Assembly (NCBI GenBank): GCA_021030905.1
Contig: JAGFMI010000001.1
Coordinates: 558,001-622,000, forward strand
DNA from: Pyrenula massariospora
Lineage: Eukaryota; Ascomycota; Eurotiomycetes; Pyrenulales; Pyrenulaceae
Reading direction: 5' to 3'
DNA: 64,000 nt
The position numbers and the translations under genes were made by a program. The notes under the pieces were generated by a model that worked only from the letters and a program-made list of their open reading frames with translations, did not search any database and was not told where the DNA came from. How positions within the stretch are numbered: the stretch's first letter is position 1; each line of letters begins with the position of its first letter. Of this stretch, positions 32,774-44,349 are shown in pieces.

Positions 32774-34289
32774 GCGAGGAAACATGTAGAAATGAAATTT
32801 AATTAATTGATGTAATGTTGAGTAGATTTGTCATCATGAGCTCTGTACGTTGGATGGAAGAATGAGGCTCTTAGGGTAGCATACTCCTCACCGGCGAGGC
32901 AGAGAGCCAGATCAACTGATGGACCATGGACAAGATCGAGATCGAGAGCGCATCTGGGGAAAAGCAAATCTTGATCAGAGACACGAGGCCCGCCCGGACC
33001 CTGAGACCTTTCAGAAACAATACAACTCCAATACAAACATTGATTAGCCGGTATCGCGATCCGTGGCCAGCTTCAGCCTCGTCCTACGTGTTTGTAACGT
33101 TTCTCAACGTTACACAGCCGCGATCCCTGAATGTTCGCCACGGATTTGTCGCCGTCCAATCTCTACATGGCTCGTCGATGTTTTTCGAAATCGCTAGGTC
33201 TGCAGAGATTATCTTATCATCGTAATCGGAACGACTGAGAGGTGTGGAAATGATTGTGGCTTCAATACACTGCAAGGCGTCTGCAGGGCTCTTGATGAAG
33301 AAGAAAAGCAGTTCCCCCGCACGCCAAATTTAGGCAAACGCTTGGGTGTCAGTTGCCCCAACTCAGCGGTTGGCGTTGGCTTTGGCTTGGAGAGGCGGGA
33401 TCAAGGTTTCGCTGGTGGCAGAGCCTGGCCTGTTCTGAGACTGAATGCCCATTATCATCGCTTTGAGATCCCCTTTCGGGAGGGTTGATAATAATAATGC
33501 CTATTGTGTCTTCCGAGTTGCACGTGGGACAACACGCTCTCAATCGTGGACACGATATCCGTGCCTGCAGATACGATGCGGTGCGACGATGATACTGATG
33601 AGCACACCGACAACGAGGCGAGCCGCAGCCTCGTCCAATCCACATGCGCGGTGTAAGGTTGTGCCAAAGGCTGACATCTCGCCGATTCAAGGCCAAGCCT
33701 GCCTGTTGCAACCTCTTCTTCACATCCGATCGCTAAAGTCCTCCTCCGCGGTTAGCGTCGCCCGCCCGCCGTTCCATCGCCTGGTCTTTGCGGGTCGCAC
33801 CACGCGTGGAGGATCGACGTCCTGCTGAAAAAAAGCTGCCGGTTCCCCCTCCCGCCTCCAGCAACCGCCTTCAAGTCCCCCAGAACCCCCGGACTCGCTA
33901 CTGCTCTCGTTAGCTTGCTGCCCAGACCAGCGCCTTCGTACGCCCCCAACGCCCACATAACCGCACTATTCCCTCGCTTGGCTTGTTCCTTCCTCCTGTC
34001 AAGTTTACCCTGAGCTGAAGGACGCCTTTCGGCTGATTGGTACCGTCAATTTGTAAATCTCACACATTCGTTACTTCTGCCGCCTTTCTTCCTCTTCTAC
34101 TCTTCTTGCTCCACTCTGCTCTATACTTTCACTATAGACCTGTTCACCACCAAGACATTTGTATGATCTGCTCGTGGTTCGCTGCCTCAACTTCACCACT
34201 AGAGTGAAGTTCAGTCTGGGAATGGACTGTCTTCGCTGCGTTCGCGCTCACGCAGAGTTTCCCCACCGACAAACTTACCGATAGTAACC
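32774..34289. other. Intergenic, no gene recognised
   Basis: 1.5 kb between same-strand genes. Frames of up to about 125 codons on both strands have no recognisable motif. The part 34020-34280 is pyrimidine-rich (cttcctcttctactcttcttgc) and looks like a long fungal 5' UTR/core promoter for the gene at 34290. Confidence 0.45.
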
Positions 34290-35792
34290 ATGGCGCCTTA
34301 CGATCCTCAAGCCTTAGGAACCTCAACCACGCTGAAGAAGAGATGGGACGGGAACTGGAGAGACGAGTTGCCCACGGAGGCATTCATTGTGGAGTCATGG
34401 AGCCAGGGCTTCCTGGTCGGAGCATTGCTCATAATGGCGGGGATCACAGTGTCCAATATGCGGAGAGGAGTATTGCTGCACAAGTTGATTTTGCTTGAGG
34501 TATGTTCCTCTAGTGCTTCTGATGTGAGCGGTGTATGCTAACGAATGCGGTATTTGTAGCTCTTCCTCGCAATGTCCCACGGAACTTTTTGCTTCATGGA
34601 TTTTTACGGCTACGGCTGGTACCTCTCTTCAACAGCCGCGCTCTTGTATACCTCGTGGCAAGTCCACAATACAGTGGCGTGGATCAAAATCAAGCCATTC
34701 TTGACCCCACTGGCCAGCAAGATATATATTGGGACCGTTGCGCTGGTCACGCCGTTGATCATCCTGCAGATCGTGGATAATTTCCGGTATTTCAATAACA
34801 TTAGCGAGCTGTATCTGCATGTGCGACCTTATGAGCCATTGTTTAGGTATGGTATCTCTGTTGGCAGAATCACGATGTGGACTTAAAGTGACCGGCTAAC
34901 GCAATGCAGGGACCCGTGGTGGATCTTCACCTGTTCATACCTCCTCTACATGGTTCGCAGCCGCTACTCCTTCCCTCTTTTCCAGCTCCTCTACCGCTGT
35001 CCTCGCTTCACCGTCATGCTGCTCAGCATGGCTCTATCCATCATTTTCATTGCGTTGGACATTGTCTCCTCAATAAGGCCATCCTTCAATGGAAAGGACG
35101 TCATTGGCATCAATCCATATTGGAAAGTTCAACTCGTCTTCAAATGCTTCGCCGACACCGTCATCCTGGACGACTTCCGCACCGCGCTTGAACGTCTGCG
35201 AAAGTACGTTTTCAACGACGACATTACGCTGGACGGCTCCAACACAGTCGCCGGTGAAGCAGGCGGGTTCGGCGAAGACAGCGGAGGCGTCGTGCGCGGA
35301 GACGACCGGGACATCGAAGCCCGAAAGCGCCGCGTGCAGCGCCGAGGAGGCAGCATCTTCGACGGCCCCGGCTGGCGCACCAATAGCTCCATCAGCCGAT
35401 CCCGGTCCCACGACCCGGTGGAACGGAGCCGCGCCAGCGCCGCGAGAGAGGCCATCGGCAAGGTCGGCATGAAGATCTCGCGCCTTCCGCGGCTCGGCGG
35501 TGGCGGTGGTGCAGACGAGAAGAAGAACGCTGACACTACTGTCGGTGCCAAATCGTCGAGTAGCTTGAGCTCGAGTACGAATACGTACGGGGAGGAGAAG
35601 CCGAGCTCGCGGCACCTGGAGGAGCAGAAGCAGAAGGAGAAGGAGAGGCAGCGGCAGAGGGTCTGGGAACGGCAGCAGCAGGCGGAGATGGGGGAGATTC
35701 AGCCCACGCACTCGGCTTCCGGGCAGATGTCGTTTGAGGACTTTTTGAAGAGCGATCAGGCGCAGTTTTTGAGTGAAAAAAGTTCTCGGTGA
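34290..35792 (+). CDS. Multi-pass membrane protein, conserved and unnamed
   Basis: Exons 34290-34499, 34560-34846 and 34910-35792 give 459 residues. About six hydrophobic helices fill residues 35-245: SQGFLVGALLIMAGI, LILLELFLAMSHGTFCFM (across intron 1), GWYLSSTAALLYTSW, IYIGTVALVTPLIILQIV, the region around DPWWIFTCSSYLYM, and VMLLSMALSIIFIALDIV. A conserved soluble patch follows (NPYWKVQLVFKCFADTVILDDFRTALERL), then a cytosolic tail of about 190 residues rich in Ser, Gly, Arg and Gln with a coiled EEQKQKEKERQRQR stretch. I recognise the membrane half as a conserved Pezizomycotina protein without a known role; seven-helix receptor-like topology is possible but not shown. Both introns keep the reading frame. 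Confidence 0.82.
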
Positions 35793-36021
35793 TTCAATAC
35801 AGGATATACGGTATACGGTATGCGGTTATATGGGACGGGATAGGATGGGGCTGCAAAGCGATGGGCGTCATTGGAATGGAATGCAACGCAATGGAATGTG
35901 GGCATGAATAAGGTTTTTACGCGCCAACGGCCTGATTGGTGGTCTGTAAAAGGGCTTTTTTGCGATGCGAACAACTTTTTTTTTCCTTTTTTTGTGATAC
36001 CCTACCGATCTGGATGTTATG

Positions 36022-36042
36022 TTATACTATACTATACTATAC
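36022..36042. repeat. (actat)n microsatellite
   Basis: About four tandem copies of actat within a spacer. Confidence 0.75.
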
Positions 36043-36142
36043 AACATCTACTGATATTACATATTACATTGTACCATCAACCTCGCCCTATCTTATATCT
36101 TATGTATCCCCTCCCCAAACCAAGTCCATCACAGAAGCCACT

Positions 36143-36166
36143 ACAAACAAACAAACAAACAGACAA
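36143..36166. repeat. (acaa)n microsatellite
   Basis: About five tandem copies of acaa, the last one altered (agac). Confidence 0.75.
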
Positions 36167-37193
36167 ACTCACCCAACCCGTCCGCCGACGCATCGTACGT
36201 ACCCTCGACACCCCATCCACCTGCCTAGCCACTCTACTCTACTCCACTCTATCCTATCCTATCTTATCCTAATAGGCGCTCGCACACCGCGCCGCGTCGT
36301 GTCGTCGACCTTAGACTTTATCCCGTCGATCTCTGTTAACGGCAAGATTACTCCCTCGATGCTCCCAAGCCTCCCACCCTTCCCCCCGATCCTGCAAATG
36401 CATGCCATACCACGTCTCGTCTCTACCTCTCCCTCTGCCTCTCCCTATACCTCTGCCTCTACCGCTATGAACTGTACACACCTCCCCCCTCAACCCCCAG
36501 TGCCCCGAGATAGGATGGATGGGTGCTGGATTGAAGGGAGGAGGCAAGCAGCCAAGGGCTTTTGTCGTCGCTGGTAGGAAAGGAGAGTAGAGGGGGATAC
36601 CTATCCTGAGCTTCTGTGTGGTAGTGGTAGCGAGCCGAGGGAGGGGAGTTGTATGGGAGGGGAAGGGGGGAAGGGGGTTGGATTGGAAAGTGTATAACGC
36701 TGGGCCTGGGGCTGGCTCTGGTGTGGGAGGTTGATAGAGGATGGATGGGATGGGGTAAGGAGGGATGAGGAGGGATGAGGAGGGGTAACGAGGGAGGTGG
36801 GTTACGCATGGGTGGGTGTGTGTGTGAGAAAGACAAAAAGGGGGGGGGAGGGAAGAGAGAGTAAATGCTCTACCTAGGTTTATGCCTAGGCTTTTAGAAG
36901 AGAGGGCGGGAGAGAGAACGATAGTCCTGTCTGGGAAAGCTTTTTAGGGGGTTGGTTAGGGGGTGGTTTATGCTGCAAGGGGGGGGAGGGTAATTTTTGA
37001 GCGGGACCCGGGGGAAAGAGCGGGATGAGGTAGTTTTGTTCTATCTGTCTAGCATCATTTGGGTGAGAGTGATGGTGCCGGTTGAGATTTGGAATTGGTT
37101 CATTGGTGTGCGTGTTGTTACATTTTGTTAAATAACGGTGCGATGTTAAAAGCTGATATTTTATTAGCATTTCATCTATATATACGTATAAAG

Positions 37194-37211
37194 AATATAT
37201 ATATATATATT
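37194..37211. repeat. (ta)n dinucleotide repeat
   Basis: About nine TA units in an AT-rich pocket inside a G-rich spacer. Confidence 0.75.
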
Positions 37212-39420
37212 TTTAGCGAAGGAAGAAAAGATCGGGGAAGGGTAGTTGGTGATATTCGTTTTGAGGGAGATAGATTCAGTTTGATATACAAGGGGAGACT
37301 GGAAGAGAGGTATGTCGTGAAAGGGGTTGTCGTGACGCTGAAAGCACGGCAGATGAGAGTTTTTGAAGGTTATCGATCGTGTGGGGAGGCATGAAAAGAG
37401 ATTGTCTGCTACGGGTGTTAAAGTCTTAGATAATAATTTGGTGGAATTGGCTGTGTGTCTGCGGCGGGTGAGGATGGCTACGTCGACGTAGAGGTGGAAA
37501 ATGAAGGTTTTTCGGGATTGGTTGGTGGAGGCGTCCGGCTGCCGAGAGCAATTGGGGTCTGGTGTAGACGACAAGGAGGAGAATGGTAGCGCCGTTATTG
37601 GTGAGCGGTGAGGAAGTTGCAGAGGTAGTGAGTCGGCGAGTTGAGCCAGGAGGGAGTCGCTTAGGTGATGAACGGGGACGGACGGTGCATAGGAGAAGCG
37701 TGAGAGAAGGGGAATAGTTTGTATACGGAGTTTGAGTATATGCTTCTGATAGTGGTGAATTGGGAGCCAGAGAAGGTCGCGGAGCCGGGGAAGATGAGGG
37801 AGATTTCTCACAGACTTCCGTACATGGAGATATGGTTCACGAATGAGTGAGGCCCAAAGTGGACGTGTAGAACCTTTGCTAAAGGAGTCAAATAGGAGGG
37901 AAGGAAGAAAGGTAATGACAGTGAGGAATCCGGGTCCGGATTCTGATCTTAACACTGGTAGAGCCGACTATTGAGAGGCAATAGAGAGAAGAATCTAAGA
38001 GCGAGGCTTGGCCGACTGCGGCACGATATGGGAACAGGCTTCGGAATGTGGACAATATGGACTCAATTGAAGATAACAAGCTGATTCAGCAGCGGTCGAG
38101 TGAGCGGAAGCAGGACCCTTCATCGCGGTGGCGAGATGATGGCGAAAATGGCCCATCAATGAAAAGAAGGAAATCAGCAAAAAATCTTTGCATAGCGGAA
38201 TAGTTAACATAACTCGACGAGAAAATAGACATGACATTATTTGACGAAAATAAGGAGTGCTTGCCGATAGTGGACGCCAAAGCCGTTTGGAACGTGAAAT
38301 GCGCCGGCAGAAGCGATCACGAGCTTTGAGCTCAAGCTCTGGGGTTACACGATTGTTGGCACCTGGGGTGACGCTGTCGTTCGGGACGAGCGTATTGGGC
38401 TTCCGGATGAGGTGGGGGTTATTACGACAGCATTGGTGGAGGGATAGGGGGATAGGGTTAAAGGGCTATGGCGGTATGATTGGCGCTGGTTTGAAGTAGG
38501 TTATGACAGCACTTATTTTCATTACTTTGGATGTTGAATGTTGCGAGATATGTGTGCTATTGTCTGTGCATTGAACAAGTTTCATGATCACCATCCGATT
38601 TGCTGTTAGGCGATCTTGGTGAGCCGGAAGGACCGGATTGCTATCAGCGGCGTAAGGGATAGAGGGAGACAGATGAAGGGTCATGTAGACTGCAGCCGAC
38701 TGCTGGCCGCCTCATTAAGCGCACAGAAGCCGACTGGAGAGCCAAGGCTGGTGGGTTGATGAGTCTATCAGTCTGCGACAGGAGAAAAAGAAATAAACAG
38801 GGCAACAGGAAGACGGTGCGTCCGACGTGGACGCTTGATCTTGGCTTTACTTGGCTTTTTTCCCGTCCTGTCGATCCGAGGCAGTGAGCCGTTGAGCCGT
38901 TTGCCCGCCCTCCATGATTTCTCCGGATCCCGGGCCACTGTCGCGTGCTCGCTTTCACTTCACCCACCACCTCCCGCTCGCACACCTTGATTGGAGTCAC
39001 AAAGTGGCACCGCCGCTGCCAAAGAGTGGACAAGTTGTCGCATTGGCGCACCACCATGAGTCTAGCCCCCCATGCCTGAGAATTCGGCGACCTCACACAG
39101 AGCTTCCAGCGTTTGTGGACAGAGAACCCGGATCAAAGCCAACAGGGCACCGTGACGATCACACATCTGCTCCACCTCCACCCCCGTCGCCTAATTGCCC
39201 ACTTACGCGGTCTACGTACCTCTCCTCCCAGCCTGGGCATAGTGACACTGGCTACGTATGCTATCTGGATCAGGGCTATTCGCTATCTCCTCTTTGTTCT
39301 CCCCGTCGCACCTTTCATTTTCTTCACTTCGTCATTCTTTTCGCAGTTTCTGTCCTTGGAGTCTCCTCTTACGGGAGACCTGGCATCCTTCTCTCCTATG
39401 TAGTCTCTCTACCTATCATC

Positions 39421-41211
39421 ATGATTGTACAGATGCTTCCTGGCATGCGGGGCGCCTTTCGTAATACCTTTTTCGTTATCTCGGTAGCCGGATTGATATT
39501 GCTCTTCTGTTTTTACCTCCAGGCGGACACTCCCCTCAAGGCTACCTACGAAGCCCTTCGCGACACACAAAATAGCCTTATCGGCCCCCTCTCAGGATCA
39601 AAACCGATTCCAGTCGAACAATATGACTACGAGACTATCTCAAGTATCCACGACTTTTGGGGACAACTACACGAGATCCTGATCTCAACCAAACCTCCGA
39701 CCAAAGCTCTCCAACCCACCTCCCTCGCGCGCCTTCTCCCATCAGAAAAGACCTCCTCCGGCGAACTCCTCGACTTGATCGCCTTAACACCTACCGAGCT
39801 CCGCACTATCAAACATGCCCATGAGCGCTTCTTTACGGCGATCACCTCGCCTTCCGCCCCTCAACTGGTCTACAAACCTTCCACCCGCGGCATCGTCACC
39901 ACAGCCGGCACCTCCTATCTCTCCGTTCTTCTAATTAGTCTGCGCATGCTCCGCCGCACAGGGTGCTCCCTGCCTGTTGAGGTCTTTGTTTCTGGCGATC
40001 AGGACCGGCTCGGACACATCTGTCAAGAGAAGCTCCCTGCGTTGAACGCTCAATGTCTTGACGTGACATATTTACTCGGCGCAGCCAACCCGGAGTTTTT
40101 GAAAGAGAACAGATACCTCAACAAGCTCCTTGCAATGCTCTTCTCTTCGTTCGAGGACATGATCTTCCTCGATTCGGATAACTTGCCTGTCCTAGACCCT
40201 ACGCAGATGCTCACTTCAGAGCCATACACAATGACTGGCCTTGTTACTTGGTCCGACTTCTGGAACAGTACAACTTCTCCACGTTACTATGACATCGCTT
40301 CTATCCGCCTAGAGGATGCTATTGACGGTACTGTCGAGTCTGGCCAACTCCTCCTCTCTAAATCCAAACACGCCTCTACTCTCCTGTTAGCAACATACTA
40401 CAACTTTTACGGAAAATCACACTACTACCCTCTCCTCTCCCAAGGCGGCCACGGCGAAGGCGACAAAGACACCTTCCTCCCCGCCGCTTTAGCACTCAAC
40501 CAATCCTTTTACTTTGTCGAAGAACCGGCCGGCATGGTCGGCCAGTGGGAAAACGGCAACTTTCAAGGCGTGGGGATGGTGCAGTTTGATCCCGTACAGG
40601 ATTACAAACGAGGCATGTGGAGGGACACGCATCCAAAACCGACAGTGTCGAGGCGGCCGCGACCGGGCCAGAAGGAGACCCTGTCCCAGTGGGTGATGGA
40701 GGACGACAAGCGGAAGCCGAAAATCGCGTTTGTTCACCATCATATGCCTAAGTTGAAGCCGTCGAGGATGTTTGGGAAGAAGGCACCGACTAGAGACGCG
40801 GAGGGGAAGCTGAGGAGGATGTGGGGGAAGCTAGGGGATGTGGTGGATCGGTTTGATGGGGTGGATGTTGAACATGTGATGTGGAAGGAGCTTTGTGAGG
40901 TTGCTTGTGAATTGGAGGGGGATGGGGAGAGAATCGGTGGGGCGAATACTACGACTACGGATTCGACTAGCTCCGGTGCTCCAAAACCGACTGGCAAAAA
41001 TGAAGGCGAGAGTAGCGAAAACGATGGCGAAGGGTTAGGACGGACGAGTTGGAAGCGAACCGAGAAGTGGTGGAAGGACCTGAAGAATCAAGACGCAGAC
41101 GATGGTGAAGACTCGGATTCTCTGAGAGTTTGTTGGAAGTGTAGGAATTACATGAAGGTCATCTTCCGTGAGGATGTGGCGAGAGGGAATTTCTTCAAGG
41201 GGAATCGGTGA
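39421..41211 (+). CDS. Mnn2-type alpha-mannosyltransferase (type II membrane)
   Basis: I chose ATG 39421, giving 596 residues, because it puts a signal-anchor helix (AFRNTFFVISVAGLILLFCFYLQ) next to a short cytosolic tail, as in Golgi mannosyltransferases. The frame stays open 169 codons further left, to 38914, so a longer form is not excluded. The lumenal domain has RGIVTTAGTSYLSVLLISLRMLR, then LPVEVFVSG, the donor-binding LDSDN motif (about residues 249-253), YDIASIRLEDAIDGTVESGQ, and GEGDKDTFLPAALALN with VEEPAGMVGQ. These mark the fungal Mannosyl_trans3 family (Mnn1/Mnn2-like), which adds mannose to N-glycan side branches using GDP-mannose. A low-complexity region lies near 500-570, and the very end (RVCWKCRNYMKVIFREDVARGN) is again folded-looking. 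Confidence 0.88.
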   Translation: MIVQMLPGMRGAFRNTFFVISVAGLILLFCFYLQADTPLKATYEALRDTQNSLIGPLSGSKPIPVEQYDYETISSIHDFWGQLHEILISTKPPTKALQPTSLARLLPSEKTSSGELLDLIALTPTELRTIKHAHERFFTAITSPSAPQLVYKPSTRGIVTTAGTSYLSVLLISLRMLRRTGCSLPVEVFVSGDQDRLGHICQEKLPALNAQCLDVTYLLGAANPEFLKENRYLNKLLAMLFSSFEDMIFLDSDNLPVLDPTQMLTSEPYTMTGLVTWSDFWNSTTSPRYYDIASIRLEDAIDGTVESGQLLLSKSKHASTLLLATYYNFYGKSHYYPLLSQGGHGEGDKDTFLPAALALNQSFYFVEEPAGMVGQWENGNFQGVGMVQFDPVQDYKRGMWRDTHPKPTVSRRPRPGQKETLSQWVMEDDKRKPKIAFVHHHMPKLKPSRMFGKKAPTRDAEGKLRRMWGKLGDVVDRFDGVDVEHVMWKELCEVACELEGDGERIGGANTTTTDSTSSGAPKPTGKNEGESSENDGEGLGRTSWKRTEKWWKDLKNQDADDGEDSDSLRVCWKCRNYMKVIFREDVARGNFFKGNR

Positions 41212-42253
41212 TATTCCCGCTAGATGGGCTATGAAAACTGAGGCGGCGATTAGAAATATAGAAGAGAGCACTATTCCATGCAAATGGAACTGTACATAGA
41301 GTGCAATAAAGATACCCGGGAAGGACATTTGATACTGCTGTGTGGTATGCACGATGACCCTTATCCAACTTGTTTGCTAGGCTCAAGTTATCGATATCCG
41401 CCGCTGGCCCCACGATCCTTCCGCTCCTCCTCCTCTCTTACTATCTAGCCCACTCCATTCTATCGGCAACCTTCCCCAAATTCTTACCCAAACCCGGATC
41501 TTGATTACATTGCGCTCTCGCTATTATCTTCTTGCTATGAGCCTCGTTCTCGGATCGTGAATGATGTACTATGTGACGGCTGTCTAGAGGTTGAGGGCTC
41601 AAGAGCTTTACGTAATCCTTTATCCCTAGACCATATTTAGGATACCAATTTGCGAAGACGTTGGCTGCTGCACTACATGTGATCACTCTAGAATTCTCAT
41701 GCTCACGACGGTTGCATTTTCTTTTCCCTCTTTCTTTCCTCCTCAGCATATTGAGAAGACTGCCTTTTCTTCAAGTCACCAGCTGGGGTACCGCGTAATA
41801 TACATTTGAAACTGCGGGATATCTCCTGAATCCTTCTCAAATAGCCCCAACCATTCTGTTCACCTATCCAACTACAGACCTTGACCCTGACAGTCTCGCC
41901 AAGTCAACGACCAGATTTCTCCTCTAATTTCCCCTCCCGAGGCCATCGCACCGTCTACCAAGAACAGCTCGACGGACTATCAACACAAACCTTCTCCTCT
42001 CCTTGTTCCACGAAACGACGAAAACACCAAGCAAAAAATCCTCCGCAACAACCCAACCAGCACCACACAAACCCACCATCCTCAACCCCACTCTTCTGCT
42101 GCTCCCTCTCCTCCTCAATCCCCAGCTCTCAACAATGTCCTCACCCCACCCTAACCCTCGTCCGCGTCCCTAGGGGCACAGTCAAATACCACAGCACAGC
42201 ATAGCACAGCAGAGCACGGACCCCGGCACTATCTGCGGGCGGAGCATGAGGAT

Positions 42254-42303
42254 GAAGAGAGAGAGAGACACACACACACAGAGGGAGAGAGAGAGAGAGA
42301 TAG
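42254..42303. repeat. (ga)n/(ca)n compound microsatellite
   Basis: A GA run, then a CA run, then a second GA run, about 50 bp in all. It is imperfect. Confidence 0.8.
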
Positions 42304-42430
42304 AGGTGGAGTGTGGAAGGGAAGTGAGAGTGGGGGGTTCGCCTAACGACGCGGGGGGTGGGTGTTGATGGATGGATGGGGGTAAGGATAGGATGGGTGA
42401 TGGGGAGGAGGGTTTGGGAATGGTGATTAA

Positions 42431-42453
42431 GCTGGGTTGGGTTGGGTTGGGTC
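42431..42453. repeat. (ttggg)n minisatellite
   Basis: Four copies of ttggg in tandem. Not telomeric in unit or context. Confidence 0.7.
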
Positions 42454-42673
42454 GATTTGCTGTGCTATATGTCGTCTGTAAATAGCGTAGGGCTTGCGAT
42501 GTTTCACAACTGATAGAGCTAGACTCAGACCCCGGACTTCCTTCGGGATATCCATCTAAAGCAAAGGATTTTGATCATTTCGCGGGATTATACGAGACTA
42601 CAAGTAAATGATACGCGCTCTAGCTGCTGTAAATATAATATAAGTTACTCATGGGCCACTAATGACCTGAAAC

Positions 42674-42759
42674 GCGTTGATGGTGAAGCGGTATCATTTC
42701 TGCCTTCCAAAATTGAACAAGATGAGCAGACGGCCCGAGATCGACCCTCGGTCAACGCA
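42674..42759 (+). tRNA. tRNA-Gly(UCC) with 15-nt intron
   Basis: The full cloverleaf can be drawn. The acceptor stem GCGTTGA (42674-42680) pairs perfectly with TCAACGC (42752-42758), with discriminator A. The D arm is GTGA/TCAT with GG in the loop. The anticodon stem TCTGC (42699-42703) pairs with GCAGA (42726-42730). The anticodon TCC lies at 42706-42708. The intron 42710-42724 sits one base after the anticodon, the canonical eukaryotic place. The T stem is CCGAG/CTCGG (42735-42739 and 42747-42751). The T loop reads ATCGACC, so position 54 is A instead of the usual T. A run of eight T follows at once. It decodes GGA (and perhaps GGG). Confidence 0.92.
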
Positions 42760-42765
42760 CGTGAC

Positions 42766-42773
42766 TTTTTTTT
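42766..42773 (+). terminator. RNA polymerase III terminator
   Basis: Eight consecutive T begin six bases after the tRNA end, the normal Pol III stop signal. Confidence 0.85.
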
Positions 42774-43133
42774 GGTTGTTTTGTGTAAGGAATAGGTCTG
42801 TGTAGAATGTAATTTGAAGGTGAATGAATGATTCTCTAAAGCTCTGTGGACTGTAGGAGGCCTTGTGACCATGCCAAGACCTGCTGGCAAGTCGTGCGGA
42901 ATTTTGGGAAAGATCACGGCTAAACTCCGGTACTCTTCAATTGAACCTGATCTTGCATCGACAATTTTCAAATTTGATTTTGTATCTACACGAAACATTC
43001 ATTTCGCCATTTCTCAACGAACGACTAATAGATTGACAGAGTCAGGCGTTGGCTGATAGAATGCTAAAGCCTCAAAGTGGGTCAAGACCCAAGGAAGTCG
43101 TCTCTCAAAATCGTCTGCATAAACTATCTTATC

Positions 43134-44349
43134 TTAACGATGTCGTCCTTTTCTACCGACGAAAATAACGAGCGTCATGACTATCAAATATTTGACGTCG
43201 GCAATGCTCTGAACACCATACCGCTTCGCCGTACCTACGACTAGTGTGAAGACGGCTCGACAATAATCGCGAGGGTCTGACCACACCGTCCCAGAAGTTG
43301 CGCACCGAGCGTTGTCGAAGTATGCTAGCTCATTCTTGATCAACCGCGTGATCTTTGAATCATTCGGTGTCAGTCGGTTCAGCTTGGCTTCTTTGTAAAG
43401 CACGTCGTGGATGCTCCGCGCTCTCTGTCCGTATTCTTGCACCTCAACGAACTGTTCTGGAAGCCCGCTGTCGCGCTGTCGGTGGAAACAATAGTGCTGA
43501 CACGGGTTGATGCACTTGTGGTTGTGTATTCTTCCTTCACAATTCTTGCACGAGACAATTATCCCTCATCCGGTCAGAGATACCCCAATTATGGGATTCA
43601 ATCATTTTTGTTTATGCTAATCCAGCTTTTGTTGGCGACATCTCAAATATGGAGCAGTGTGGGAAAATATAGGATCAATTAAGTTTTTGGAGCATTTGCA
43701 ACCAATTAGGGAAAACTCGCACTTCTCTTTTTTTGCCCAGCAGAAACTCGGCCAAACATACGTCGGTCGTAAACCGAAAGTGGATGTAGTTGTCACCATC
43801 TTGCGGTTTAAATTGGAGCTTTAGGGATCGCATGTTTTTCAAACGTCTGGAATTCACAAAGAGGGTGAAAAAATATATTGACGTTAGGTCAGCCCAGCGT
43901 GAATGCACTGATGCCTGGTCATTGACGACGACGTGCTGGATGTGCCATCTAAGGGATTTATCAAGAGATTTCGTATATTCCATAAAGTCTCTCCTGCTGC
44001 CGAAGAAGAACCGTCGTTGAGTTGGACCACAGAACATAAAGAAAGCCGCTTCTTTCCGGAGTGTCCTGCTGACTTGTAGCAAGCTCATGCCAGAAGCGTT
44101 GTGCTGCTCATGCTGAGCCCGGCCGTCGGTTACCTCTTGCTTTGAATCTATCTCGCCACAGTGAATCCTTAATTGTACTTTGTCCTTACGCTTGGGCAAA
44201 AGCCCTTTGAAGAATTTTAGAGAACGCGAAGCTAGTCGGTGAACCCCAGCCTTTCGGATACTGCGGATGTGGACTTCGTCCTCCGAGAAGACGAACGCGA
44301 ATATGGCCGTTTTAATTTCCAAAGGAAGTCTTTCGAGATGTGACGCCAT
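43134..44349 (-). pseudogene. Decayed member of the local 2EXR/CxxC gene family
   Basis: The first open segment, 44349-43675, starts MASHLERLPLEIKTAIF, the F-box-like/2EXR type of start shared with the three neighbours. It continues with the family blocks SLLQVSRTLRKEAAFFMF, RRFFFGSRRDFMEYTKSLDK and LAEFLLGKKREVRV, then stops. A second open segment in another frame, 43565-43134, carries VSCKNCEGRIHNHKC and YGQRARSIHDVLYKE, which line up with the CxxC module and the GGKRVRGTYDVLYDG block of the neighbour at 44875-46020. Between them (43566-43674) both frames hold stops, and I could not find a GT...AG pair that joins them in phase. The C-terminal MYND-like end is also missing. A pseudogene is the simplest reading; an odd intron remains possible. 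Confidence 0.55.

Larger units (their letters stand above)
35793..39420. other. Gene-poor low-complexity region
   Basis: 3.6 kb without a supported gene. It holds short tandem repeats (actat near 36022-36042, acaa near 36143-36166, a TA run near 37194-37211), pyrimidine-rich stretches (36230-36460), and very G-rich plus-strand stretches (36630-37030) with several runs of five or more G. A 259-codon minus-strand frame at 37176-37955 was judged spurious. The last 500 bp (38914-39420) are open in the frame of the downstream mannosyltransferase and partly also in another frame. Confidence 0.5.
41212..42673. other. Intergenic with simple repeats
   Basis: 1.46 kb between the mannosyltransferase 3' end and the tRNA gene. 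Pyrimidine-rich at 41880-42170, GA/CA repeats at 42254-42303, and a ttggg repeat at about 42431-42453. No coding signal was recognised. Confidence 0.5.

Noticed and set aside
37176-37955. A 259-codon minus-strand open frame
   Set aside because: The translation is Ser/Pro/Leu rich without order, ends in an Ile/Tyr repeat from a TA microsatellite, and matches the G-rich composition of the plus strand. It is probably chance.
42431-42453. Telomere-like G-rich tandem repeat (ttggg)
   Set aside because: There are only four units, the unit is not ttaggg, and it lies inside the chromosome among ordinary genes.
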